NCBI GenBank assembly: GCA_942493125.1
Contig: OW818667.1
Coordinates: forward strand, 868,001-932,000
Direction of reading: 5' to 3'
Origin: Fusibacter_C sp942493125
Lineage (GTDB): Bacteria; Bacillota; Clostridia; Peptostreptococcales; Acidaminobacteraceae
Length of the DNA stretch: 64,000 bases
In this document: one piece after another, positions 17,818 through 26,998 of the stretch
Numbering within the stretch: the first letter of the stretch is position 1
How the letters are laid out: the number at the start of each line of letters is the position of its first letter
Position numbers and translations under genes: made by a program
Notes under the pieces: generated by a model
What the model saw: the letters and a program-made list of their open reading frames with translations, nothing else
Told to the model about the DNA's origin: nothing
Database searches by the model: none

Positions 17818-19254
17818 CTATTTTAAAAGTTCTCGGAACACAGCCTCAGTCTTACTTGGATCGGCTTTTCCTTGAGACAGTTTCATCATCTGCCCCATAA
17901 ATGCGCCAAGTGCTTGTGTTTTACCGCTGAGGTAATCCACTTTGATTTGGGGCATTTTTTCTATGATTTCTTTGCCTAATGCTGTCAATTTTTCGATATC
18001 CACAATTGGCCAAAGATCGTTTGCTTCTATAATAGTCTCTGGCATCTTGTCGCTTTGCCACATTTCAGTCAAGACGCGCTTCGCAATGCTGAGGTTGATT
18101 TTTTCATCGCCAATCAGTGTCACGAGTGCCCCTAACTGCTCCGGTGAAACAGACACCATGCTATCCTCTTCTTGTGACCCCATCAATCTAAAGACATCTG
18201 TGACAATGAGGTTGCCTAGGCTCTCATAATGTTTTGTATATCCCGTACAGGCTTCATAAAATTCTGCGGTGCCGCGCGATGAGACGAGCAGTTCCGCCAA
18301 TGCGGATTTAATGCCATATTTGCTGATGAACTGTCGCTTATAATCCTCTGGAAGAAGTGGCATCGCCTTTTTTAAAGCCTCTAAAAAAGCGTCATCTATG
18401 GCGATCGGCATCAAATCAGGATCTGGAAAGTATCTGTAATCGTGTGCATCCTCTTTCGTACGCATTGAGAAGGATTGACCTTTGATTGCGTCCCAACGCC
18501 GAGTCTCTTGAATCACTGTGCCACCAGATTTTATCAAGGCGATTTGTCTTTGCGTCTCATTTTCAATCGCTTTTGAGATAAATGAAAAGGAGTTAAGGTT
18601 TTTCATTTCAGTACGGGTTCCAAACACAGACGTTCCTTTTTCACGGACGGAAAGGTTCACGTCGCATCTAAATGCGCCTTCGTTCATCTTACAACTTGAA
18701 ATGTCCAAGAACATCAGCGTTGCGCGCAGCTTCTGTAAATAAGCACGGACCTCCTCAGCAGACCTGAGATCGGGCTCGGAGACGATTTCGATCAGGGGCA
18801 CGCCACATCGGTTATAGTCGATCAATGTGCCTTTTGAAGCATCGTGTATAAGCTTACCGGCATCCTCTTCGATGTGAAGTCTTGTGATACCAATGCGCTT
18901 TACACCCTCAGATGTTTCTATATCGAGATGTCCGCCCATGGCGATTGGCAAATCGCTTTGTGAGATCTGATACGCTTTGGGTGAATCCGGATAAAAGTAA
19001 TTTTTACGATCTTGCTTGCCTAAGGGGGTGATGGCGCAATCAAGCCCCAAACCAGCCTTCACTGCTGAAGTGACTACTTCGCCGTTTAAGACAGGCAATG
19101 TGCCTGGCATGCCCAAACAGACCGGACAGACTTGTGTATTGGGTGCAGCGCCAAATGCAGTCGAACAGCTACAAAAGATCTTGGACTGTGTGCTGAGTTC
19201 TACATGGACTTCAAGGCCGATGACGACTTCGTATTCAACGTGTTCTGGTTTCAT
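17818..19254 (-). CDS. gatB: Asp-tRNA(Asn)/Glu-tRNA(Gln) amidotransferase subunit B
   Basis: GatB is the kinase subunit of GatCAB: it binds mischarged Asp-tRNA(Asn) or Glu-tRNA(Gln) and activates the acyl group with ATP. The N-terminal GLEVHVEL and the zinc/active region with CPVCLGMPG are present, as is the C-terminal YqeY-like tail domain. The ATG at 19254 is preferred over 19269: it overlaps the gatA stop as ATGA and has GGAGGG 7 bases upstream, an arrangement of translational coupling. 478 residues, full length. Confidence 0.97.
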   Translation of the reverse strand: MKPEHVEYEVVIGLEVHVELSTQSKIFCSCSTAFGAAPNTQVCPVCLGMPGTLPVLNGEVVTSAVKAGLGLDCAITPLGKQDRKNYFYPDSPKAYQISQSDLPIAMGGHLDIETSEGVKRIGITRLHIEEDAGKLIHDASKGTLIDYNRCGVPLIEIVSEPDLRSAEEVRAYLQKLRATLMFLDISSCKMNEGAFRCDVNLSVREKGTSVFGTRTEMKNLNSFSFISKAIENETQRQIALIKSGGTVIQETRRWDAIKGQSFSMRTKEDAHDYRYFPDPDLMPIAIDDAFLEALKKAMPLLPEDYKRQFISKYGIKSALAELLVSSRGTAEFYEACTGYTKHYESLGNLIVTDVFRLMGSQEEDSMVSVSPEQLGALVTLIGDEKINLSIAKRVLTEMWQSDKMPETIIEANDLWPIVDIEKLTALGKEIIEKMPQIKVDYLSGKTQALGAFMGQMMKLSQGKADPSKTEAVFRELLK

Positions 19255-20708
19255 ATTTTTGCCCTCCATAGCTTTCTCGTCTGTTCAAAGGCATAGCCAG
19301 CCGATAAAATCGTGCGTTCGTCAAAGGCTTTTCCCACGAGTTGCATGCCAATCGGCAGATGGTTTTTATCAAAGCCACAGTTCACAGATAGTCCAGGCAC
19401 ACCTGCAATGTTGATCGGTACTGTATAAATGTCGCCAAGATACATCTCGACGGGGTTTTTGTCATTGGCACCAAAGGCATATGCCGTCGTTGGCGCTACA
19501 GGAGATAGGACAAAATCGAACGTTTCAAAGATCTTATCGTATTCGTGTTTGATGAGACTTCTCACTTTTAATGCCTTTTGATAATAGGCGTCATAATAGC
19601 CTGAACTGAGGGCATAAGTCCCTAGAAGGATTCTTCTTTTCACTTCACGACCAAAGCCTTCGCCACGCGTTCTTTTATAAAGCGTTTCAATGCTGTCGAA
19701 ATCGTCTGTTCTATAGCCGTATTTGACACCGTCGAATCTCGCGAGGTTGGAAGACGCTTCAGCCGATGAGATGAGATAATACGCTGGAAGCGCGGCATCA
19801 AGGCGTTTTAGGTCTACGTCTTCAATGGTTGCCCCTAGAGATTCGAATACCCTTGCAGCATGTAGCACCGCTTCTTTGACATCATCCTGTATGCCATCAG
19901 CGAAAAACGATCTAGGTAGTGCAATTTTCATCTTTGAGATGTCTTTATCAAGCAAACCTGAAAACGAATGATGCTCTGATGGTGCACTGGTGCTGTCTTT
20001 TTCATCGAACTCGGCCAACAGTTTATAGATCATCGCCACATCTTCAACGTTCTTTCCAATAGGACCGATTTGATCCAGCGATGAGGCAAATGCTATGAGA
20101 CCATTTCTCGAAAATCGGCCATAGGTCGGCTTAAGTCCTGCAACGCCACAAAAGCTTGCGGGTTGTCTAACGGAGCCACCTGTATCTGATCCGAGTGTGT
20201 ATGCCGCTTGATGGCTAGCAACTGCTGCTGCCGATCCACCCGAACTGCCACCGGGAACGAGGTTTTGATCAACGGGGTTGCGCGTCTTTTTGAAATATGA
20301 GTTTTCAGTGGTTGCGCCCATTGCAAACTCATCCATGTTGAGTTTGCCGAGGATTACGGCGTCTGATGCTTTAAGTTGCTTGACTACTGTTGCATCATAG
20401 GGTGACATGAACCCTTCCAGCATTTTTGACGCGCAAGTTGTCGGCATATCCACTGTACAGATATTGTCTTTGATCGCCATTGGGATGCCAGCAACGGGGC
20501 TAAGTACTTCATCTCCAAGACGTTTTTTGTCGACCGCTTCAGCGGCTTTTAGTGCGCCTGCTCCATCAACATGCAAATAGGCACCTATAGCGTCATCCGT
20601 CGCTTCAATATGCGCCAGATAGGCTTTTGTCAAATCCACACTTGAGATGGCTTTTGACTGTAACAATTTTATTTGGTCTTTCATTGATTCATAGATTAAA
20701 GTCTGCAT
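19251..20708 (-). CDS. gatA: Asp-tRNA(Asn)/Glu-tRNA(Gln) amidotransferase subunit A
   Basis: GatA is the amidase-signature subunit that releases ammonia from glutamine for the transamidation. The catalytic Ser-cisSer-Lys motif region is visible as AIKDNI (Lys, near 73) and GGSSGGSAAA (near 150) with SDTGGSVRQPA. The length of 485 residues is standard. AGGAGG precedes the ATG, 8 bases after the aspS-gatC fusion stop. The operon order is aspS::gatC, gatA, gatB. Confidence 0.97.
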   Translation of the reverse strand: MQTLIYESMKDQIKLLQSKAISSVDLTKAYLAHIEATDDAIGAYLHVDGAGALKAAEAVDKKRLGDEVLSPVAGIPMAIKDNICTVDMPTTCASKMLEGFMSPYDATVVKQLKASDAVILGKLNMDEFAMGATTENSYFKKTRNPVDQNLVPGGSSGGSAAAVASHQAAYTLGSDTGGSVRQPASFCGVAGLKPTYGRFSRNGLIAFASSLDQIGPIGKNVEDVAMIYKLLAEFDEKDSTSAPSEHHSFSGLLDKDISKMKIALPRSFFADGIQDDVKEAVLHAARVFESLGATIEDVDLKRLDAALPAYYLISSAEASSNLARFDGVKYGYRTDDFDSIETLYKRTRGEGFGREVKRRILLGTYALSSGYYDAYYQKALKVRSLIKHEYDKIFETFDFVLSPVAPTTAYAFGANDKNPVEMYLGDIYTVPINIAGVPGLSVNCGFDKNHLPIGMQLVGKAFDERTILSAGYAFEQTRKLWRAKI

Positions 20709-20716
20709 GGCGCCTC

Positions 20717-22843
20717 CTATTCGACTGTTTTTGGAACGAAGAAGTATGCCGCTTCACGTTCAGGTGCATTTTTTAAAGTGTCTTCCAAAGTCAATGATGG
20801 CATACTGACATCGTCTCTAAACCGATTGACGTTGGCGAATACATTGTTCAGTGGTGGTACATCGCTGACATCCACTTTTGCGATTTGATCGGCAAAGGCG
20901 ATAACGTCCTGTAGATCTTTGGCGAAGCTCACTTTTTCATGTTGTGTGAGTTCTAATCTGGACAAGTCGGATACATATTCAATCACGCTGAGATCAAGCG
21001 ATTTTTTTGATTTTTCGTGTTCAAGTGCACTACTCAGGTAGATAGAGAGTTCTTCGAGTTGATCTTGGTCGACCTCCGAAGGGGCATCCATCATAACGCA
21101 GGAACCGTCTCTTGTTTTAGGAAATGCTATAACCTCTCGAATCGTACTGGCACCGACGAGCATCATGACGAGTCGATCGAGTCCAAAGGCGAAGCCGCCG
21201 TGTGGTGGGACACCATATTCAAACGCTTTGAGCATAAACCCAAATCTATTTTCAATTTGTTCATCTGAAAAGCCCAGTGTTTGAAACATTTTGGCTTGTA
21301 AGTCGCGATCGTGGATTCGGATGCTGCCACTTCCGAGCTCGATGCCGTTTAGCACGACGTCATAGGCTTTCGCACGCATCTTAGACGGTTCTGTATCAAA
21401 ATAATGGACGTCCTCATCTTTAGGTCTCGTAAATGGATGGTGCATCGCCACATGGCGTTTGCTGACTTCATCGTATTCAAACAGTGGGAAGTCGGTAACG
21501 ACGACAAACGCAAAATCGTCTTTTTTACGAAGGCCTAACATATCGCCGATATCCAATCTGAGATGCCCAAGTATCACACTTGCTTTGTCCTTCGGTTCTG
21601 CACAAAAGACAATCATATCTGTCGGTTGCGCTTCCATTGTTTCGAGAAGCTGCTGCATTTGTGCCTCTGAAAAGTATTTTGTCAAGATCGATTGTAGGTT
21701 GCCCGCTGCATCAAGGGCGATCCACGCCATACCGCTGCCACCATGTTCTATCGCCCGTTCAGTCAAATACTCGATCTGTGAGCGTGTAAGCTCTTGGCCA
21801 CCTTTGATGTTGAGCGCTTTAACCACGCCGCCTGAGGTTGCAACTTTTTTGAAAACCGTAAAATCGCACGTTTTCATAAAGTCCGTCAAATCCACCATTG
21901 GCATACCAAATCTTAAATCGGGTTTGTCGAAGCCATAACATGCCATGGCATCCTGATATGTGATGCGCTGCATCGGCAGTGCGATGTCGCGTCCGAGCGT
22001 CTTTTTCATGATCTTTTGAAAGAGCGTTTCTAACATGCCGATAATCGTTTCCTCATCCACAAACGAAAATTCCATGTCCACTTGTGTAAACTCCAGTTGT
22101 CGATCCGCTCTTAGATCTTCATCTCTAAAGCATTTTGCAATTTGGAAATAGCGATCGATGCCACTTACCATAAGCAGTTGCTTGTAGATTTGTGGCGATT
22201 GTGGCAACGCGTAAAAGCTGCCCTTTGAAAGTCTACTCGGTACTAGAAAGTCGCGTGCCCCTTCCGGTGTGCTCTTTGTCAAAAGTGGTGTCTCTACTTC
22301 TAGACATCCGAGGTCAATCATATGTGAACGCACCGCTTGTGTCACGGTTTGACGCATTTGTAAGTTTGAGATCATCTCTGGTGCTCTTAGGTCGAGGTAT
22401 CTATATTGAAGCCTGAGCTCTTCTTTGATACCTGATGATTCCCCAATTCGAAACGGCGTGTTTTTCGCTTCTGAATAGATGATGAGCGATTCAACGCGCA
22501 AGTCGACTTCTCCCGTTGGGATCAAAGGGTTAATCGTATCTTCACTTCTTTGCTCAACGAGGCCCGTGACCTCGATGACGTATTCGTTTCTGAGCTGTTC
22601 TGCAAGTGCGAATTGTTCAGCTCCCATGATAGCAGCATCACAGACTACCTGACAGATGCCCGTCTTATCTCTCAAATCGATAAAGATGACGCCGCCCAAG
22701 TCTCTTCTACGCTGCACCCAGCCTTTAAGTGTCGCTTTAACGCCCATATGCGCCGGTCTTAAACTGCCGCAGTAGTGTGTTCTTTCATGTGTGCCCTTGT
22801 CCATTATTTGTGTTGTCGTTTTTGTCGTTTTTGTCGTTTCCAT
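20717..22843 (-). CDS. aspS-gatC: Aspartyl-tRNA synthetase fused to GatC
   Basis: Residues about 20-605 are a bacterial aspartyl-tRNA synthetase: OB-fold anticodon domain with WVQRRRDLGG, class II motif 2 FRDEDLRADRQLEFTQ, the GAD insertion, and motif 3 GLDRLVMML. Residues 616-708 are a complete GatC (LSRLELT, KDLQDVI, PSLTLEDTLKNAPE), normally a separate protein of about 95 residues. No other gatC is present beside gatA and gatB, so this tail must serve the amidotransferase. The ATG at 22843 has AAAGGAG upstream; the first 14 residues are Thr/Lys-rich and not family-conserved. The fusion would tether the charging enzyme to GatCAB. The Leu in RRDLGG resembles Asn-excluding synthetases, so tRNA range is unproven. 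Confidence 0.95.
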   Translation of the reverse strand: METTKTTKTTTQIMDKGTHERTHYCGSLRPAHMGVKATLKGWVQRRRDLGGVIFIDLRDKTGICQVVCDAAIMGAEQFALAEQLRNEYVIEVTGLVEQRSEDTINPLIPTGEVDLRVESLIIYSEAKNTPFRIGESSGIKEELRLQYRYLDLRAPEMISNLQMRQTVTQAVRSHMIDLGCLEVETPLLTKSTPEGARDFLVPSRLSKGSFYALPQSPQIYKQLLMVSGIDRYFQIAKCFRDEDLRADRQLEFTQVDMEFSFVDEETIIGMLETLFQKIMKKTLGRDIALPMQRITYQDAMACYGFDKPDLRFGMPMVDLTDFMKTCDFTVFKKVATSGGVVKALNIKGGQELTRSQIEYLTERAIEHGGSGMAWIALDAAGNLQSILTKYFSEAQMQQLLETMEAQPTDMIVFCAEPKDKASVILGHLRLDIGDMLGLRKKDDFAFVVVTDFPLFEYDEVSKRHVAMHHPFTRPKDEDVHYFDTEPSKMRAKAYDVVLNGIELGSGSIRIHDRDLQAKMFQTLGFSDEQIENRFGFMLKAFEYGVPPHGGFAFGLDRLVMMLVGASTIREVIAFPKTRDGSCVMMDAPSEVDQDQLEELSIYLSSALEHEKSKKSLDLSVIEYVSDLSRLELTQHEKVSFAKDLQDVIAFADQIAKVDVSDVPPLNNVFANVNRFRDDVSMPSLTLEDTLKNAPEREAAYFFVPKTVE

Positions 22844-22880
22844 AGTCGCAATCTCCTTTCAAATGGTCTAGAAAGCAATA

Positions 22881-23175
22881 AAAAAAGCTCTCGTCACTGT
22901 CATAATATATAACAGGGACGAAAGCTAACTTCCGCGGTACCACCCAAATTGATCTTGCGATCCTCTCATCGATACGGACCAATCTTACAGGTCGATATCT
23001 ACCAGCTGTAACGTGCCAGAAACGTCTAATCCTACTTGCTTACGCTTTCGGTTAGAAACTCGGAGATGTTCTTCATCTAAAACTCAGTTGCCAATCTCAC
23101 ACCGTCATTGGCTCGCTTGAACGTCTGTTTCGGATTACTCTTCTCTTCATCGTCTTTTACTTTTAACTTATTGAA
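22881..23175 (-). ncRNA. T-box riboswitch (tRNA-Asn, possibly also tRNA-Glu)
   Basis: The leader has the T-box sequence TGGGTGGTACCGCG (plus strand 22933-22946) followed by a terminator stem AGCTTTCGTC / GACGAGAGCT with seven T residues (22881-22926). Stem I shows the AGTA bulge, the distal GCGAGCC...GGTGTGAGATTGGC arms, and on the 3' side GAAG-AAC-A-TCTCC-GAG. Laid against the known glyQS architecture (GAAA-GGC-A-TTCTT-GAG), the specifier is AAC (Asn) at 23068-23070. Shifted one base upstream the triplet is GAA (Glu, 23069-23071). Uncharged tRNA would relieve termination before aspS-gatC. Confidence 0.93.
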
Positions 23176-23178
23176 CTG

Positions 23179-23207
23179 ATTATAGGTGTTTACATAATGA
23201 CTGTCAA
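23179..23207 (-). promoter_or_regulatory. Consensus sigma-A promoter of the aspS-gatC operon
   Basis: TTGACA (23202-23207) and TATAAT (23179-23184) are both perfect and 17 bases apart. Transcription would start near 23172, just before T-box stem I. Confidence 0.85.
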
Positions 23208-23268
23208 CCTTTTTTTTTTATTTAATTTGTAAATTAAAATCAAAAAAGAAATTTCACTAGTCACTTTA

Positions 23269-23384
23269 GGAAATTGCATAATTCCAATTTTGAGATATTT
23301 CTCACAATAATAACTGCGTAAATACTTCCTTGTTGCAGTTTGAAAATATGCTTCTGTAACTTATTAGGTAATTATGCAATTTCC
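23269..23384. repeat. MITE-like element, copy B (116 bp)
   Basis: Perfect 15-bp terminal inverted repeats GGAAATTGCATAATT / AATTATGCAATTTCC enclose a non-coding core. The left part (CCAATTTTGAGATATTTCTCACA) is close to the reversed copy A and to the partial copy at 16719. It lies between the T-box promoter and the small cysteine-cluster gene. No target duplication is clear. Confidence 0.82.
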
Positions 23385-23422
23385 ATAAATGAGAACCTTG
23401 TAATTGTAATATAGAGTGCAAT

Positions 23423-23674
23423 TCAGCGCGTTTCACGATCCAGCCACGTCAAATACGCCATGGCCTCATCTCTCGATTTGCCACACATCTCTTCTGAAGG
23501 CTTTAAACTTGCACACACTTTAGGTCTCTCGCCACTTGAGAAAATAAGACATCTCATCTCTGCATCAAGATGGATACAAGGGATCAATGCTGGCTTGCCT
23601 TCTGGCAATAAAAGAGTCTTCGTCGAGATGGAAGGCACGATACAGCACGCACCACAATTCGGTCTGCAATCCAT
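23423..23674 (-). CDS. YkgJ-type cysteine-cluster protein
   Basis: The 83-residue protein belongs to the YkgJ (UPF0153) family, presumed zinc or iron-sulfur binding proteins. It has the N-terminal C3-x3-C7-x2-C10-C11 cluster and further cysteines at PCIHLD, RCLIF, VCASL and MCGKS. Its ATG overlaps the pepP stop by one base (TAATG), so it is translated by coupling. Function is unknown. Confidence 0.85.
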   Translation of the reverse strand: MDCRPNCGACCIVPSISTKTLLLPEGKPALIPCIHLDAEMRCLIFSSGERPKVCASLKPSEEMCGKSRDEAMAYLTWLDRETR

Positions 23675-24915
23675 TAAGCTTTTTCCATAAGGGCTTCTAT
23701 AGCCTCAACCGTTTTAGGGATTGCATTTGATAAAACCTCGTAACCCGTTTCCGTGATGAGGACATCGTCTTCGATGCGAATGCCGATATTTTCTTCAGCG
23801 ATATAGAGGCCTGGTTCAACCGTCAAAATCATACCTGGTTTGAGCAAACCATTTCTGCTACCGATGTCGTGAACATCGAGGCCTAAATAGTGACTAACGC
23901 CGTGATAATAATATTTAGAGAGTTCTGAATCTTCTTTGATCAGACCAATCGCCTTAAGTTCTGCCGTTAAAGTCTTCTGGCAAATTTTATTGAGATCTTC
24001 ATATGGGATGCCTGGTTTCATCGCTTCAATGACAGACATTTGTGCTTTCAAAACGATGTTGTAAATCTGCTTTTGTCTGTCTGTAAACTTGCCATTTACT
24101 GGATAAGTTCTTGAAATATCTGCGGCATATTGGTTGTATTGCGCACCTAGATCGAGTAACACGAGGTCCCCTTCTTTTACTGGTTTGCTATTTTCAACAT
24201 AATGTAGAATCACGCCGTCGCCACCTGATGCAGCAATCGTTTCAAACGAACATCTTTCTGCACCATTCATGCGGATATGGTATGCAAATGTCGCCTCAAG
24301 CTGGTATTCAAGAACACCTGGTTTGAGCATTTTGAGTATATTATCTAGACCGATATGCGTGATATCGATGGCTTTTTTTACAAGTTCAACTTCTTGATCC
24401 GCTTTGATGACGCGTAATTCACAAAGGATAAAGTGAAGTGATTTTATGATGATAAATGGATATCTCTTCGAAAATTCAGCAGCAAAAGTTGCTGCAGGGC
24501 TGTCATTTTCATCCCAGCTAAGCTTCTCGAGATCGAGGTAAAGGCGCTCCACTTTGCCACTATAGATGGTTTTGCCAACCCAAGCAATAAATCCGTCTAA
24601 GTACTGAACGTCTGTTATGCCTGAAATATTTGAAGCTGCATCAATAGTAAGTTTACGACCCACCCATTTTTCTACATCGTAATCTGGTTTTTCGATGAAA
24701 AGCGTCGTTTCAAAACCATGTTCAGTTTTGATCATCGCTACAATAAATTGCTCTTGCGTACATCCAGTGAAATAATAGAAATTTTTGTTTGGTAGAAATG
24801 AGTAGTGGGCATCTGCAGTGCTTTTAGGTGCCTTACCTGAGAAGAGAATCGCCATGTCGCCAACTTCCAAGAAACTGCCAAGTTGTGATCGGTGCGCTTC
24901 AAATAATAATTTCAT
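23674..24915 (-). CDS. pepP: Xaa-Pro aminopeptidase (M24B)
   Basis: The 413-residue protein is an aminopeptidase P that removes residues before proline. The five metal ligands fall in DLGAQYNQYAADIS (two Asp), HGVSHYLGLDVHD (His), VEPGLY (Glu) and RIEDDVLIT (Glu). The N-terminal creatinase-like domain (about 1-165) is present. GGAGG lies upstream of the ATG. It is co-transcribed with the downstream cysteine-cluster gene. Confidence 0.95.
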   Translation of the reverse strand: MKLLFEAHRSQLGSFLEVGDMAILFSGKAPKSTADAHYSFLPNKNFYYFTGCTQEQFIVAMIKTEHGFETTLFIEKPDYDVEKWVGRKLTIDAASNISGITDVQYLDGFIAWVGKTIYSGKVERLYLDLEKLSWDENDSPAATFAAEFSKRYPFIIIKSLHFILCELRVIKADQEVELVKKAIDITHIGLDNILKMLKPGVLEYQLEATFAYHIRMNGAERCSFETIAASGGDGVILHYVENSKPVKEGDLVLLDLGAQYNQYAADISRTYPVNGKFTDRQKQIYNIVLKAQMSVIEAMKPGIPYEDLNKICQKTLTAELKAIGLIKEDSELSKYYYHGVSHYLGLDVHDIGSRNGLLKPGMILTVEPGLYIAEENIGIRIEDDVLITETGYEVLSNAIPKTVEAIEALMEKA

Positions 24916-25050
24916 GTCATTGCCTCCTGTTTATTATCGCTACTATACAGTTTATCATATTATGTTAAAATAGAGAGAGTAAAATTTTTAAATATAGAAA
25001 TTGAAATCATGTGATTTCCTCAAATAAATCAAACAAAGGTGTAAAATAGA

Positions 25051-26998
25051 ATGCATTTAATGACTTGTGAAAATATATCCAAGAGCTATAGCTTAGTCAA
25101 ATTGCTTGACGGTGTGGATTACTCCATCGACTCGAGCGATAAAATCGGTTTGATCGGCATCAATGGTGCTGGTAAATCGACCTTTCTAAAAATACTAGTC
25201 GGTATCGAATCGCCCGATTCTGGACAAATCATGACCATGAAAAATATAAAGATCAACTATCTCGAACAGGAACAGGATTTCTCTGGTGATCATACGGTTC
25301 TTGAACAGATTTTTGGTAGCCGTTCAGAGACCATGACCATCATAAGGCGTTATGAACATGTGATGCAATCCCTTTCATTTGCCCCGCATGATGTGACACT
25401 TCAAAGAGAATTTGATACACTCTCGGGCTTGATGGCATCCAAGCAGCTCTTTGACCTCGAATTTCAAATCAAGAGCATCCTCAACTCGCTTGGCATTGAA
25501 AATTTCGACGCAAAGATTGCCACGCTCTCTGGGGGGCAAAAAAAGCGTGTCGCTTTGGCTGAAGCCTTGGTTACACCTTGCGATTTACTCGTTCTCGACG
25601 AGCCAACCAACCACCTGGACAGCAAGACGATCCTATGGTTGGAAAATTATCTGAAGCAACGCAATGGTGCGCTTATCATGATTACCCATGACCGTTATTT
25701 CCTCGATCGCATCGTCAATAAAACGATCGAATTATCACGTGGTAAGCTCTATGAATATATGGGCAATTACGAGTATTTCATCGAAAAGAAAAGCGAGCGC
25801 ATGGCACTTGAGGCAAGTATGTCTCAAAAGCAAAAGAACATGTACAAACGCGAGCTCGCTTGGATGCGCGCAGGCGTTCAGGCTAGGAGTACGAAATCAA
25901 AATCACGCATCCAGCGCTTTCAAATTTTAAAGTCTGAGATGAAAAATGATACTGATCAAGATCTTACTATCGATGTGGGTTACTCAAGACTTGGCGGCAA
26001 AATCATTGAAATCAAAGATCTCGGCATGGCATTTGGAGACAAAGTGCTGTTCGAGCACTTTGAATACTTCTTTGCTCAAAATGACCGAATTGGCATCGTC
26101 GGCGACAACGGCGTTGGCAAGTCTACCCTACTCAACCTCATCGCTGGCAATCTGAAGCAAACCTCAGGCAGCATCGACATAGGCAGCACGGTAAAACTTG
26201 CCTATTTCACTCAGGATTTTGACGATTTTGCCGATGTGGATCAACGTGCAATAGAGTATATCAGAGAGATCGCTGAGTATGTCACGACGCCGAGTGGTTA
26301 TAAAATTAGTGCTTCCGAGCTCATGGAAACATTTTTATTTACTTCGGACTTACAATGGACGCCTATACAGAAATTATCTGGTGGCGAACGTCGCCGTTTA
26401 CAACTTCTAGGGCTTCTCATTGGCGCCCCAAATGTCTTGGTACTTGATGAACCGACCAACAACCTCGACTTGGACACACTTAAAGTTTTCGAACAATACC
26501 TCGATCAATTTCAGGGTATCATACTTTGCGTTTCCCACGATCGTTACTTCCTCGATAGAGTCTGCGACAAAATGTTTGCCTTTGAAAATGGTGTCATAAA
26601 ACTCGTCACAACCAGTTACAGCGATTATCTTGAGCAACTGATCTTCACAGAAAACAGCAAAACGACTAAAGGGGATTTAGGCCTTAGTCAATTAAAAAGT
26701 AGTGGGTATCACTGACGCTACTAAAACGGAGCGCACCAAAGTACGCAAGGAAAAGCTCACTTTCAAGGAAATCAAAGCGCTTGAGGATCTACCAAAAGAA
26801 ATCGATGCACTCTCGGAAACCCTTGATGCCCTTGAGCTTCAGTTTGCACAAAATGCATCGGATTTTGAGAAATTGACGGCGCTTCAGGCAAAAAAAGAAC
26901 ACCTCGAAACTGAGCTCCTAGAAAAAATGGAGCAGTACGAAGTGTTGCTTGAGAAAGAAAACGCATTAAGCGCGCTTAGCGAGGGCAGTGAGCTCTGA
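25051..26998 (+). CDS. uup: Uup-type ABC-F ATPase, C-terminal domain split off by a frameshift
   Basis: Residues 1-554 carry two ATPase cassettes: GINGAGKST with LSGGQKKR and LDEPTNHLD, then GDNGVGKST with LSGGERRR and LDEPTNNLD. ABC-F proteins act on ribosomes or, for Uup, also on branched DNA. Frame 1 ends at a TGA at 26713-26715, but from about 26696 the next frame encodes a typical Uup C-terminal coiled coil (KLTFKEIKALEDLPKEI onward) up to 26998. That second part has only a GTG without ribosome site. Removing one A from the A5 run at 26694-26698 joins the frames. It may be a real mutation, slippage or a sequencing error. The 3' end overlaps the convergent chemotaxis gene by 33 bases. Confidence 0.88.

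Noticed and set aside
22933..23040. Asp codon GAC as T-box specifier
   Set aside because: GAC triplets occur in the leader, but not between the GAAG and the UCUCC-GAG elements where the specifier lies.
26702..26998. Separate small gene for a coiled-coil protein
   Set aside because: It starts with GTG without a ribosome site and matches the missing C-terminal part of Uup, so a frameshift explains it better.
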